A stretch of DNA of 64,000 bases from Fredinandcohnia humi (lineage in GTDB: Bacteria > Bacillota > Bacilli > Bacillales > Bacillaceae_L): contig NZ_LMBW01000010.1 of NCBI RefSeq assembly GCF_001439915.1, positions 87,453 through 151,452 on the forward strand. Reading direction: 5' to 3'. Made by a program: the position numbers and the translations under genes. This document shows, one piece after another, positions 8,506 through 15,884 of the stretch; the first letter of the stretch is position 1, and each line of letters begins with the position of its first letter. The notes under the pieces are model-generated. The model ran no database searches. It was not told the origin of the DNA and worked only from the letters and a program-made list of their open reading frames with translations.

Positions 8506-9465
8506 ATGAATATTGAAGGAATTGAATTTGGCGGCTATCGGATTGGAATTCCAGTTCCATTCCCAATGAAGTATGTCTATTGTTATCTTTTTAAACAAGG
8601 TAACGGGTATGTGATGATTGATGTGGGATTAAACTATCGTGCTGCGAAAGACACATGGCATGAGGTTTTTGACCATTTGGGAATCGCACCTCGTGATATT
8701 CAAACAATCTATTTAACCCACTTCCATCCAGATCACTCCGGGCTTTCCGGCTGGATGCAAGAGCAAACTGGTGCTGATCTATATATGCATGAAATAGATG
8801 CCGCAATGATTGAACGTGTTTGGGGCGCAGGCAGCGTTCAGGTTGTGAGATTGAAAGAAATGGTATTGCAGCATGGGGTTCCAGAAGAATTAGCGGCCGG
8901 AATCGCCGACCATATGGATAAACTAGGTAAAAATGTGCTCCCGTTACCCGTTACAAAACCAATCGGTGATAGACTGGAGTTTGGTGAGAAACAATGGAAG
9001 GTAATACATACCCCAGGGCATAGTGCAGGGCATGTTTGCTTTTATCAGGAAGAAGAAGGCATCTTAATTGGCGGTGATCATATTCTTGAAAGAATTACAC
9101 CGAATATTAGTGTTTGGCCAGGTGCCAGCCAGCACCCATTACATGAATACATTGCATCCTTACGTAAGGTGAAAAAGCTCTCAATTCAGAAGGTATACTC
9201 TGCCCACCATTCACCGGTGCAAAATGTAGGTGAACGCATTGATGAGTTAATCGAGCATCATGATGAGAGACTTGCCTATATTGAAAGTCTAGCAGATTAT
9301 AAAACCGCGTTTGAAATCGCCGAGGTATTATTTGCCCACAGGGAACTCACTCCTCATCAGTGGCGTTTTGCAATCGCAGAAACAATCGCCCACCTAAACT
9401 ATTTAGTGCATGAAAAACGAATCGCAAAACAATCACAACATCCTATAATTTATGTAAAAAAATAA
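8506..9465 (+). CDS. MBL-fold metallo-hydrolase
   Basis: A 319-residue metallo-beta-lactamase-fold enzyme. The dinuclear metal signature is complete: H72, H74, D76 and H77 in THFHPDHSG, a further histidine in TPGHSAGH (about 172), the aspartate in GGDHIL (about 196) and a late histidine in SAHHSPV. A C-terminal helical extension follows the core. It starts twelve bases after paaX, so the two are probably cotranscribed. It may hydrolyse a thioester or lactone produced by the pathway. Specificity cannot be predicted, and glyoxalase-II-like activity is equally possible. Confidence 0.85.
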   Translation: MNIEGIEFGGYRIGIPVPFPMKYVYCYLFKQGNGYVMIDVGLNYRAAKDTWHEVFDHLGIAPRDIQTIYLTHFHPDHSGLSGWMQEQTGADLYMHEIDAAMIERVWGAGSVQVVRLKEMVLQHGVPEELAAGIADHMDKLGKNVLPLPVTKPIGDRLEFGEKQWKVIHTPGHSAGHVCFYQEEEGILIGGDHILERITPNISVWPGASQHPLHEYIASLRKVKKLSIQKVYSAHHSPVQNVGERIDELIEHHDERLAYIESLADYKTAFEIAEVLFAHRELTPHQWRFAIAETIAHLNYLVHEKRIAKQSQHPIIYVKK

Positions 9466-9478
9466 AAAATATCAACCC

Positions 9479-9508
9479 AAAAGCACATGAAACGTTTCAT
9501 GTGCTTTT
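9479..9508. terminator. bidirectional terminator between the convergent MBL and deaminase genes
   Basis: A perfect inverted repeat, AAAAGCACATGAAA and its complement, with fourteen-base arms around a central CG. It carries A and T runs at its ends and so can serve both strands. Confidence 0.8.
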
Positions 9509-9589
9509 AGTAGTGAAATTTATTGGATAACTTATATTGCCAAAGGCACGGTACGATGCAGGATGAAAGTGAAATTCCAAGTGAACTAT

Positions 9590-11374
9590 CTACACCTGGG
9601 ACGGAATAAATTCCTCTGCCCGCAATAATATCTCATCTTTTTTTACATCATATAACCCGTACGGAACCAGTCTTAATCCTGGTAAGAAATCACATGTTAG
9701 AAATAATAGAGTATACAAAATATCATGGAATGGAAAGCCTCGTTCCTGCAGTTTTTGTAGCAATTGATCATGATACTGTACGGCTTTGTCAAAAGAGGAA
9801 TCTGTTGTCATCATTCCCGTAAGTGGTAATGGGATTTCAAGGATGATTTCATCTCCATCCACAATGACAATGCCCCCGCCCATTTCGTAAACTTGTTTCG
9901 CTGCTTTTGCCATTGCATGTTGGTTTCGTCCAACAACCAGTAATTCTGTTGTAGTATTATACGTAGACGCCATTCCATCTAACGTGACAGCAAACCTTTC
10001 AAGGATTGCTCTGCTGACCCATTCCCCTTTGCGACTAATCAAAGCTGCGTAAAGAAGGCCATCATGTCCGGACAGATCCGCAAAACCATTTACAGCATCT
10101 ATCATTGTATCTTTCCTATGGGTAATCACATTGCTTTTAAAAAAGGAAACTGGAATTGGCTCGCTTCCGTTTGGATGTGGATATTGATATAATTCCGGAT
10201 TTTCGAGAACAGATTTAGGAAATTCAAATGGCTCTCGTACGATGTATTTATCCCAATCAATTTCCGGCACTGATGCCAGCAACTGCCCATTTTCAGCAAC
10301 TATCTCTCCACCGGCAACCACTAGATCCGGACGAAAACTCACTAAATCAGGAAGCAACAAGATATCTGCCTTCCTACCCGGAGCGATTCCGCCGATATAA
10401 TCCTCCAGTCGAAGGTACGTCGCAGCATTGATAGTTACCATTTGAATGGCATCTATTACAGGTACACCGAGTTCGACTGCTAGGCGTACAAGCCCGTCTA
10501 CAAAGCCTTCTTTTTCAATAAAAGCAGGATGTGGACCATCCGTTGTCATTAGAATTCTGCTAGTGCTTACGCTTCCATCAGTAATCATTTTAATAACTTC
10601 CTCTAGGTCTGGTCTTAATGAACTGTTCCGAAGTGTCGTCCACATTCCTAAACGGAGGCGGTCCAATGCCTCTTTAGCTGTGATTGCCTCATGACATGCC
10701 GTAACACCAGACGCCACAATTGCATTTAGTTTTTCATACGAACAGCCAGACGTATGTCCATCAGAAAACTTCCCGATTTTTTTTACAAAATCCATCGTTT
10801 CAAGTAAAAAAGGATCTCCATTGTACAGTAGTGGCCATCGGGTAACTTCTGCTGTTCCCACCACTTCCTTCATTTCCAAAAGTTCATGGATCTCCTGATG
10901 GTTATACCACTCCCTTTCTCCCGGATAATCGGCTTGGGAAACAATCCTTACCAGCCACAGAAAATTTCCAGGCAACGATTTCAAGTCCTTAACCATATCC
11001 TTAAAGCCTTTTGCTCCCATATGTAAGTAGAAAAATAGATTGTCGTTGACCGTTGTTGTAGTTCCTAGTGGAAGCACCTTACTTGTCATACTAATAGGAT
11101 TATAGACTACCCATGGGTGAGAGTGTGCCTCGATAAATCCTGGGGATAGATACTTCCCTGCTGCATCAATCACCTTCGTATGTTCTCCAATTGCCGTTTC
11201 ACTCTCCCCGACATACGCAATACAATCCTTATATATAGCGACATTCAGCTTTAAAAATTCCCCCGAATATACATTTATGACCGTACCGCCTTTAATAAAC
11301 AGATCTGCCGGGATATTCCCTTTTGCTACTTCAACTAATTCTCCTCTTTTTGCCTTAAGCTCCAAATTCCTCAC
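9590..11374 (-). CDS. adenine deaminase-like amidohydrolase (YerA type)
   Basis: A 594-residue amidohydrolase of the adenine deaminase family, which converts adenine to hypoxanthine and ammonia. The metal motif is HSHPW (about 84-88) in GFIEAHSHPWVVYNP. Further sites are DGHTSGC, ACHEA and TTDGPHP. A C-terminal adenine-deaminase domain occupies roughly 420-590. The first motif has HxHP where classical adenine deaminases have HxHxES, as in the B. subtilis YerA branch, so the substrate may not be adenine. The start is probably the GTG at 11374, with a weak ribosome site. It lies opposite to the surrounding paa genes and has no evident link to them. Confidence 0.8.
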   Translation of the reverse strand: MRNLELKAKRGELVEVAKGNIPADLFIKGGTVINVYSGEFLKLNVAIYKDCIAYVGESETAIGEHTKVIDAAGKYLSPGFIEAHSHPWVVYNPISMTSKVLPLGTTTTVNDNLFFYLHMGAKGFKDMVKDLKSLPGNFLWLVRIVSQADYPGEREWYNHQEIHELLEMKEVVGTAEVTRWPLLYNGDPFLLETMDFVKKIGKFSDGHTSGCSYEKLNAIVASGVTACHEAITAKEALDRLRLGMWTTLRNSSLRPDLEEVIKMITDGSVSTSRILMTTDGPHPAFIEKEGFVDGLVRLAVELGVPVIDAIQMVTINAATYLRLEDYIGGIAPGRKADILLLPDLVSFRPDLVVAGGEIVAENGQLLASVPEIDWDKYIVREPFEFPKSVLENPELYQYPHPNGSEPIPVSFFKSNVITHRKDTMIDAVNGFADLSGHDGLLYAALISRKGEWVSRAILERFAVTLDGMASTYNTTTELLVVGRNQHAMAKAAKQVYEMGGGIVIVDGDEIILEIPLPLTGMMTTDSSFDKAVQYHDQLLQKLQERGFPFHDILYTLLFLTCDFLPGLRLVPYGLYDVKKDEILLRAEEFIPSQV

Positions 11375-11639
11375 TTCCCATCTGTGATTTTACATTCATT
11401 ATGAATTATTTTCTTTCGGTTATATTACATATTAATAAAAAGGTTTTAATAAAGTCAATCGTATTGCTTTAATTTATGAAAAATTCCTACTTTAATAAAT
11501 AGCATATTATTCCGGGTTGTTCTGTAATCGAATAATGATGGCTGTAGTGAGTTCCTACTTTTAAATGGGATTTAAAGCCCCAGCGATTTTCTTTTACTCT
11601 CGTTTTTTAATTAACGTTTAAAAAAACAATATAAACATG
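11375..11639. other. AT-rich divergent intergenic region
   Basis: The 345 bases between the deaminase start and paaA contain no gene. The paaA-proximal part holds the promoter and operator listed separately. In the rest I see only AT-rich DNA without a clear hairpin or consensus site. Confidence 0.6.
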
Positions 11640-11668
11640 TTGACAAATAATTTAAAATATTCTATATT
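11640..11668 (+). promoter_or_regulatory. sigma-A promoter of the paaA operon
   Basis: TTGACA (11640-11645), 17 bp, TATATT (11663-11668). The -35 box is perfect. Transcription should start near 11675, immediately before the 25-bp inverted repeat. Confidence 0.8.
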
Positions 11669-11676
11669 ACATATTA

Positions 11677-11701
11677 TATACGATGGTTAAAAAAACGTAA
11701 T
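11677..11701. promoter_or_regulatory. 25-bp inverted-repeat operator (candidate PaaX site), paaA promoter
   Basis: TATACG-N13-CGTAAT beginning eight bases after TATATT. This is exactly the distance and arm spacing of the element at 6152-6176. Both contain GG(C/T)TAAAAAA or a close variant in the spacer and are followed by ACA. Its position at the transcription start fits repression. Confidence 0.7.
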
Positions 11702-11719
11702 ACAAAGAGGTGTTCATTG

Positions 11720-12661
11720 ATGAGTATAAAAGAGGCTGAGTTATTACAGGAAAAGGTTCAAAATGGATTTATTGTAGAGCTTATGGAGGATATGAATGAT
11801 GAATATTTGAAAGCGCTAAAACAAACACTCGCGATTGTAGGAGATACAGAACTTCTAAGCGTACCGCCACTTTTAACAGTCTACGATCAAGCCCCAAACC
11901 TAAACTATAAGATTACTGCACTAGCAGTCATGCAGGATGAAATTGGTCATGCTCATATCGCATACCGCTTGCTGGAAGACCTCGGTGAGGATATTGATGA
12001 AATGCTCTACCGCCGACCAGCGAATCGATGGAAAAATCCATATGCTTTCGATTTTAAATTAAACAACTGGGTTGAATTAGGGGTCTTCAACGGATTGTTT
12101 GACCGTTCTGGATATACGCTTTTAGGTGATGCGTATGAACACACATCCTATGGACCTTGGAAACGTGCACTCGTTAAAGTTGATAAAGAGGAATTATTCC
12201 ACCTTCGCAATGGTGAAATCATTATGAAAAATGCAATGAAGAAACCAGAAACGGCAAAGCAAGTTCAAGATGCCGTGGATTGGATGTTCTTAATGGCACT
12301 TGAATTCTTCGGAGTTGCAGACAACCTTAAGAGCCGTTCAGCTCAATTGGATTATCGATTAAAAGGAAGCACCAATGATGAACTAAGACAAAAATGGCTT
12401 TCAACTGCTGTTCCATTTTGTGAATCGATTGGAATTAAGGTTCCAGCTCATTACGATGAAGACCAAGGAAATTACGTAATCGATGTTCCGTTTCCTTGTA
12501 AATTTGATGCCGAAAATAGGAAATGGTTAACGGATCAACCAGATACCTGGGATGGCGCAATCGAGCGCTTTAAACAAAGGGGTCCTCAAAATAATGAGTT
12601 TGTTTCTCGAATCCAAAAGGGAGTTTGGGAGTTAGAAAAAATGAGAGCAGAGGAGGCATAA
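11720..12661 (+). CDS. paaA: PaaA-like catalytic subunit of a ring-epoxidising multicomponent oxygenase
   Basis: A 313-residue di-iron protein of the PaaA/PaaC family, the oxygen-activating subunit that epoxidises an aromatic acyl-CoA. The carboxylate/histidine ligand set is visible: E44, E74 and H77 (QDEIGH), D128, E158 and H161 (KEELFH). The central TNDELRQKW stretch also matches PaaA. The N-terminus and C-terminal third diverge from proteobacterial PaaA, which leaves room for another substrate such as benzoyl-CoA. The ATG at 11720 follows AAAGAGGTG. It is the first gene of an operon continuing at least through paaH. The family is certain; the substrate is not. Confidence 0.88.
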   Translation: MSIKEAELLQEKVQNGFIVELMEDMNDEYLKALKQTLAIVGDTELLSVPPLLTVYDQAPNLNYKITALAVMQDEIGHAHIAYRLLEDLGEDIDEMLYRRPANRWKNPYAFDFKLNNWVELGVFNGLFDRSGYTLLGDAYEHTSYGPWKRALVKVDKEELFHLRNGEIIMKNAMKKPETAKQVQDAVDWMFLMALEFFGVADNLKSRSAQLDYRLKGSTNDELRQKWLSTAVPFCESIGIKVPAHYDEDQGNYVIDVPFPCKFDAENRKWLTDQPDTWDGAIERFKQRGPQNNEFVSRIQKGVWELEKMRAEEA

Positions 12662-12663
12662 GC

Positions 12664-12996
12664 ATGAGTGGGATTATCCAAAACGAACAAGAAACAGCTA
12701 AGTATTGGAATGCCCTTAAGGAAGTAATGGATCCCGAGTTTCCAATCAGCGTTGTGGATATGGGATTAATTTATAATATTACGCAAAATGGAAGCGATTT
12801 GGAGGTTGAAATGACCTATACTTCCACTGGATGTGCATGTATGCAGTGGATTGAAAATGATATCAAAGAACGTTTGCTGAAGGAAGAAGATGTTGGAGAC
12901 GTACAGATTCAAGTTGTTTGGGATCCGCCTTGGACGACAGCAAACCTAAGTGAAGAAGGAAAAAATAAATTAAAGCACTGGGGGGTAAGTTCGTGA
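12664..12996 (+). CDS. paaD: PaaD-like MIP18/DUF59 iron-sulfur assembly factor, lacking the zinc ribbon
   Basis: A 110-residue protein of the DUF59/MIP18 family, which helps mature metal centres. PaaD serves the phenylacetyl-CoA epoxidase in this way. The core DPEFPISVVDMGLIYNI (about 20-37) and the conserved TGCAC motif (about 57-61) are present. Canonical PaaD is longer and ends in a CxxC...CxxC zinc ribbon. Here the protein stops before that part, and a matching zinc ribbon is encoded separately behind paaC (13842-14006). The ATG two bases after the paaA stop follows AGAGGAGG, and the 3' end overlaps paaB by four bases. Confidence 0.85.
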   Translation: MSGIIQNEQETAKYWNALKEVMDPEFPISVVDMGLIYNITQNGSDLEVEMTYTSTGCACMQWIENDIKERLLKEEDVGDVQIQVVWDPPWTTANLSEEGKNKLKHWGVSS

Positions 12997-13217
12997 CAGT
13001 AGCAACAGCAACTAAACATGATTACCTTCTTCTCACTCGGATCAATCGTGGAGATGAACTTATTCATGTCGGAACATTTAAAGCGGTTAATGAGAACTTA
13101 GCAAAAATTTATGCACAGCATATTTACGACGAAGAAGACTGGGTTGAAATGTACGTGGTGAAAAAAGAAGATCTTGTTTGCGTTCGAAGCCCAGAACCTT
13201 TATTTGGAAAGGAGTGA
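12993..13217 (+). CDS. paaB: PaaB-like small subunit of the epoxidase
   Basis: A 74-residue protein matching PaaB, the small structural subunit that bridges PaaAC units. The family-type segments YLLLTRINRGDELIHVGTF (about 10-28) and AKIYAQHIYDEEDWVEMYVV are visible. It is somewhat shorter than the usual 90-95 residues. It begins with a GTG that overlaps the paaD stop (GTGA), which indicates translational coupling, and paaC follows after five bases. Assignment rests on sequence pattern and on the position between paaD and paaC. Confidence 0.82.
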   Translation: MTVATATKHDYLLLTRINRGDELIHVGTFKAVNENLAKIYAQHIYDEEDWVEMYVVKKEDLVCVRSPEPLFGKE

Positions 13218-13222
13218 GATGG

Positions 13223-13852
13223 ATGTCTAAGGAACATATTTCGTTAATTGAACTTGGTGAAACAATTGCTGATAATAAATTTATTTTAGGTGATCGCTTG
13301 GTCGAAATCGGTATTAGCGGCCCGACATTAGAAGGAACGCTGTCATCAATTGCGATGGCTCAGCAGGAACTAGGCCATTCCAGACTTTTATATCGCTGGG
13401 TTTCTGACTTAACGGGTGTTAAAACGGAAGTTAAACATCAGACTGGAAAAGCCTTTCAACAAAATGTTGAAATTGAGAATTGGGTTGAACTAATCGCAGG
13501 ACTTTATGTAACAAATGTAGCGGCTGATTTAGTTATGAGGGCTATGATTGAAGCGAATAATCCAAATGTGAATCCTCCTTTTACGAAAATGCTAAAGGAA
13601 CAGCAGGAGCATCTCATCTATTCACAGAGCTGGTGTGAACAGCTTTTACTTGATAAAGGTTCAATTCCGCGAAGATGCCAAGAAGCAATTGCAAAAACAG
13701 CTCAAGAGGCGAAGGAATGGTTAATTAAGATTGAAAATGATATGTATCTCGTCACAGAAAACATCATTCCAAAGGATGCTAGATTGGCAGAGAAGTACGA
13801 TGCTGCGATTCATGAAGTGTCAAAGGATGTGGCGGAACAAAATGTCGTCTAA
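13223..13852 (+). CDS. paaC: PaaC-like structural subunit of the epoxidase
   Basis: A 209-residue ferritin-fold protein of the PaaC type, the non-catalytic partner of PaaA. The start SLIELGETIADNKFILGDRL and the helix with AMAQQELGHSRLLYRW (about 47-62) are characteristic. The ATG at 13223 is preceded by AAAGGAGTGA. It is shorter than the usual 240-250 residues, mostly at the C-terminal side. The last eleven bases overlap the small zinc-ribbon gene, so the two are translationally coupled. No reductase (PaaE) gene follows, although paaE usually completes the operon. Confidence 0.85.
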   Translation: MSKEHISLIELGETIADNKFILGDRLVEIGISGPTLEGTLSSIAMAQQELGHSRLLYRWVSDLTGVKTEVKHQTGKAFQQNVEIENWVELIAGLYVTNVAADLVMRAMIEANNPNVNPPFTKMLKEQQEHLIYSQSWCEQLLLDKGSIPRRCQEAIAKTAQEAKEWLIKIENDMYLVTENIIPKDARLAEKYDAAIHEVSKDVAEQNVV

Positions 13853-14006
13853 TAAAGAGAATGTTCAATGTTCATTTTGCTCATCCGAAGATGTAAAGAA
13901 AATTTCATCCTTTGGTACAGCCCAACTAGTCAGACAATACTATTGCAATAAATGTAAAAGTATATTCGAATACATTCGATGGCAAAAGGAAGATGCGGCA
14001 AAGTAG
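13842..14006 (+). CDS. detached PaaD-type zinc ribbon, 54 residues
   Basis: A 54-residue protein with two CxxC pairs (C10/C13 and C35/C38) around a SSFGTAQLVRQYYCNKCK segment. This pattern, including SxFGT before the second cysteine pair and a phenylalanine-aromatic tail (FEYI), matches the C-terminal zinc ribbon of full-length PaaD. Here it is a stand-alone gene starting inside the end of paaC (ATG at 13842, after GGCGG). It probably works together with the separate DUF59 protein at 12664 in maturing the oxygenase. The match is by eye, and an independent small zinc-binding protein is the alternative. Confidence 0.75.
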   Translation: MSSNKENVQCSFCSSEDVKKISSFGTAQLVRQYYCNKCKSIFEYIRWQKEDAAK

Positions 14007-14012
14007 AATGCG

Positions 14013-14157
14013 TGTTCAAAAAGGAGGATGAAGAGGACCGAGAATTTCAAGGCGGTGCAGCTTTGAGTACCGGAACGTATGCAGTTAATACGTGAGGAAC
14101 GGAGAAGCAAGCCAACGCAGAAATTCGATGCGTCATATTCACCGCACTTTTTGAACA
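14013..14157 (+). ncRNA. folded intergenic element inside the paa operon
   Basis: The 174 bases between the zinc ribbon and paaH hold no gene but much complementarity. TGTTCAAAAA (14013-14022) pairs with TTTTTGAACA (14148-14157), GCGGTG (14052-14057) with CACCGC (14140-14145), and ACGTAT (14075-14080) with ATACGT (14088-14093). GAATTTC (14042-14048) can pair with GAAATTC (14120-14126), which crosses the GCGGTG stem, so alternative folds or a pseudoknot are possible. It may be a processing or attenuation element, an orphan RNA, or a small mobile repeat with terminal inverted repeats. I do not recognise the family. Confidence 0.5.
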
Positions 14158-14180
14158 TCATCTAGAAAGGATCGAATATC

Positions 14181-15041
14181 ATGCAGCAAATAAAAAGAAT
14201 AGGTGTAATTGGTTCTGGAACGATGGGTGCAGGGATCGCTCAATTACTCGTTCAAAATGGATACCCTGTCGTACTTTTTGATATCGATGAAAGGGCGGTA
14301 ACGCGAGCGAAGGAAGCAATAGAATCAAAGTTAGAGAGATTAGTAGTCAAAGAAAAAATAATCCTTGCAACGTCAGAACAAGCAAAAAAGAATTTGGATA
14401 CGACAACGGATATGAACTCATTTGCTGATTGCCAGTTAGTAATTGAGGCAGCGCCTGAAAAGCTAGAAATTAAACGGTCTATCTTTTCACAACTGGAAGA
14501 AATCTGTACGAAAGATTCGATTTTGGCAACGAATACTTCCTCACTTTCGATTACAGAAATCTCTGGTCAAAGCGCTAATCCAGAACGAATCGCAGGCTTA
14601 CATTTTTTCAATCCTGCACCAATCATGCCGCTTGTAGAAGTAGTAAAAGGGTTAAAAACAGCCTTCTGGGCTGTTGAAACTCTTGTTCAATTCGCTAAAA
14701 CAATCAATAAGAGCCCGGTAGTGTGTAAGGATACACCAGGCTTTATTGTGAATCGAGTAGCCCGACCATTTTACAATGAGGCATTGCGAATTATGAATGA
14801 CAAGGTGGCATCGGTTGAACAAATCGATCGAATTATGAAACGTGCAGGGAATTTTAAAATGGGTCCGTTCGAATTACAGGATCTAATCGGGATTGATATC
14901 AATTTTGCAACCACAAAATCAGTATATGAGGGATTTCATGGAGAAAGCAGATTCCGTCCTCATTATTACCAGGAGCGAATGGTTCAATCAGGTAGTTTAG
15001 GAAGAAAAACAAAAGGAGGGTTCTTCGATTATGACAAATAA
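14181..15041 (+). CDS. paaH: 3-hydroxyacyl-CoA dehydrogenase
   Basis: A 286-residue NAD-dependent 3-hydroxyacyl-CoA dehydrogenase. The Rossmann motif GSGTMG is at residues 11-16, the EAAPE segment near 89-93, the catalytic histidine H141 in GLHFFNP, and the C-terminal 3HCDH domain (about 185-280) contains GNFKMGPFELQD. In the pathway it would oxidise 3-hydroxyadipyl-CoA to the 3-oxo form before thiolysis. It overlaps the next gene by eleven bases. The name paaH rests on the operon context. Generic fatty-acid enzymes (such as Hbd) look alike. Confidence 0.85.
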   Translation: MQQIKRIGVIGSGTMGAGIAQLLVQNGYPVVLFDIDERAVTRAKEAIESKLERLVVKEKIILATSEQAKKNLDTTTDMNSFADCQLVIEAAPEKLEIKRSIFSQLEEICTKDSILATNTSSLSITEISGQSANPERIAGLHFFNPAPIMPLVEVVKGLKTAFWAVETLVQFAKTINKSPVVCKDTPGFIVNRVARPFYNEALRIMNDKVASVEQIDRIMKRAGNFKMGPFELQDLIGIDINFATTKSVYEGFHGESRFRPHYYQERMVQSGSLGRKTKGGFFDYDK

Positions 15042-15780
15042 ATCCGTCGTCATTGTAGGAGATAATCTTATCGCGAAAGAACTCTTCTATTCTTTTCAAG
15101 AAAACCCGCAAGTTCAAATGGTTGATTTACGGTCGGGTGTCGCACATGTTGATGTCGTGATTGAAACGATGAATCTTGACAAGGAAGAAAAGAAACGCAG
15201 GATTGGGGAAATTGAAGCAAGCGTTTCACCTGCGACTTTGATTTTATCAACTACTCTTGGTGTGACAGCAACAGAGGTCGCTTCATGGCTTTCCCATCCT
15301 GAAAGATTAATAGGATTTGGCACATTTGCTAATTTTAGAAAAGGCAGCTTGATTGAGGTTGCAATGCCATTACAGGCAGAACCAAGGTATGTCCAGGTTG
15401 CGTCAGACATTTTTTCATTAATTAATCAGGAAATAGAACTTGTGGAAGATGAGGTTGGCATGGTCTTCCCAAGAATTTTATCAATGATTATCAATGAGGC
15501 AGCTTTTGCATTAACAGAGCAAACTGCAGAGGCGAAGAGCATTGATGTAGCCATGAGAAAAGGCACCAATTATCCAATGGGACCCTTTGAGTGGTCGCAG
15601 GAAATTGGACTTGATGATATATATACAGTTTTAAATGGTTTATATCATGAATTGGGGGAAGAGCGTTATCGACCAGCACCACTTATCCGAAAGCTTGTAT
15701 ACGCTGGGTGGATAGGCGGAGAAACCGATAAATGCTTTTACCATTATCAAAACCGTCAAAATAAGAAGCTTTCAGTATGA
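15031..15780 (+). CDS. degenerate 3-hydroxyacyl-CoA dehydrogenase paralogue (likely pseudoenzyme)
   Basis: A 249-residue paralogue of the preceding gene in which the active-site landmarks are gone. The nucleotide motif GxGxxG has become GDNLIA (10-15), and the HFFNP block carrying the catalytic histidine reads GTFAN (97-101). The C-terminal 3HCDH domain is well kept ([11 protein letters not shown]), so the protein is not a random pseudogene. It may act as a structural or regulatory partner of PaaH. Its start overlaps the paaH stop, which favours a one-to-one complex. The thiolase remnant follows directly. Confidence 0.8.
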   Translation: MTNKSVVIVGDNLIAKELFYSFQENPQVQMVDLRSGVAHVDVVIETMNLDKEEKKRRIGEIEASVSPATLILSTTLGVTATEVASWLSHPERLIGFGTFANFRKGSLIEVAMPLQAEPRYVQVASDIFSLINQEIELVEDEVGMVFPRILSMIINEAAFALTEQTAEAKSIDVAMRKGTNYPMGPFEWSQEIGLDDIYTVLNGLYHELGEERYRPAPLIRKLVYAGWIGGETDKCFYHYQNRQNKKLSV

Positions 15781-15781
15781 A

Positions 15782-15874
15782 ATGCAAAAACGTGATGTGT
15801 GTTATGGGTTGGCGACAATGTGCATCGGCGTTGGCCAAGGAATCGCAACGATTATAGAGAAATGTAGGGAGTGA
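15782..15874 (+). pseudogene. thiolase C-terminal remnant
   Basis: An open frame of 30 codons directly after the dehydrogenase paralogue encodes [18 protein letters not shown]. This is the C-terminal active-site signature of thiolases, with the catalytic cysteine and the CxG loop. Nothing upstream in any frame supplies the other roughly 360 residues. I read it as what remains of a paaJ/pcaF-like beta-ketoadipyl-CoA thiolase after deletion. The pathway would then need a thiolase encoded elsewhere. The ATG at 15782 is probably not used. Confidence 0.75.
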
Positions 15875-15884
15875 AAGAACATCT

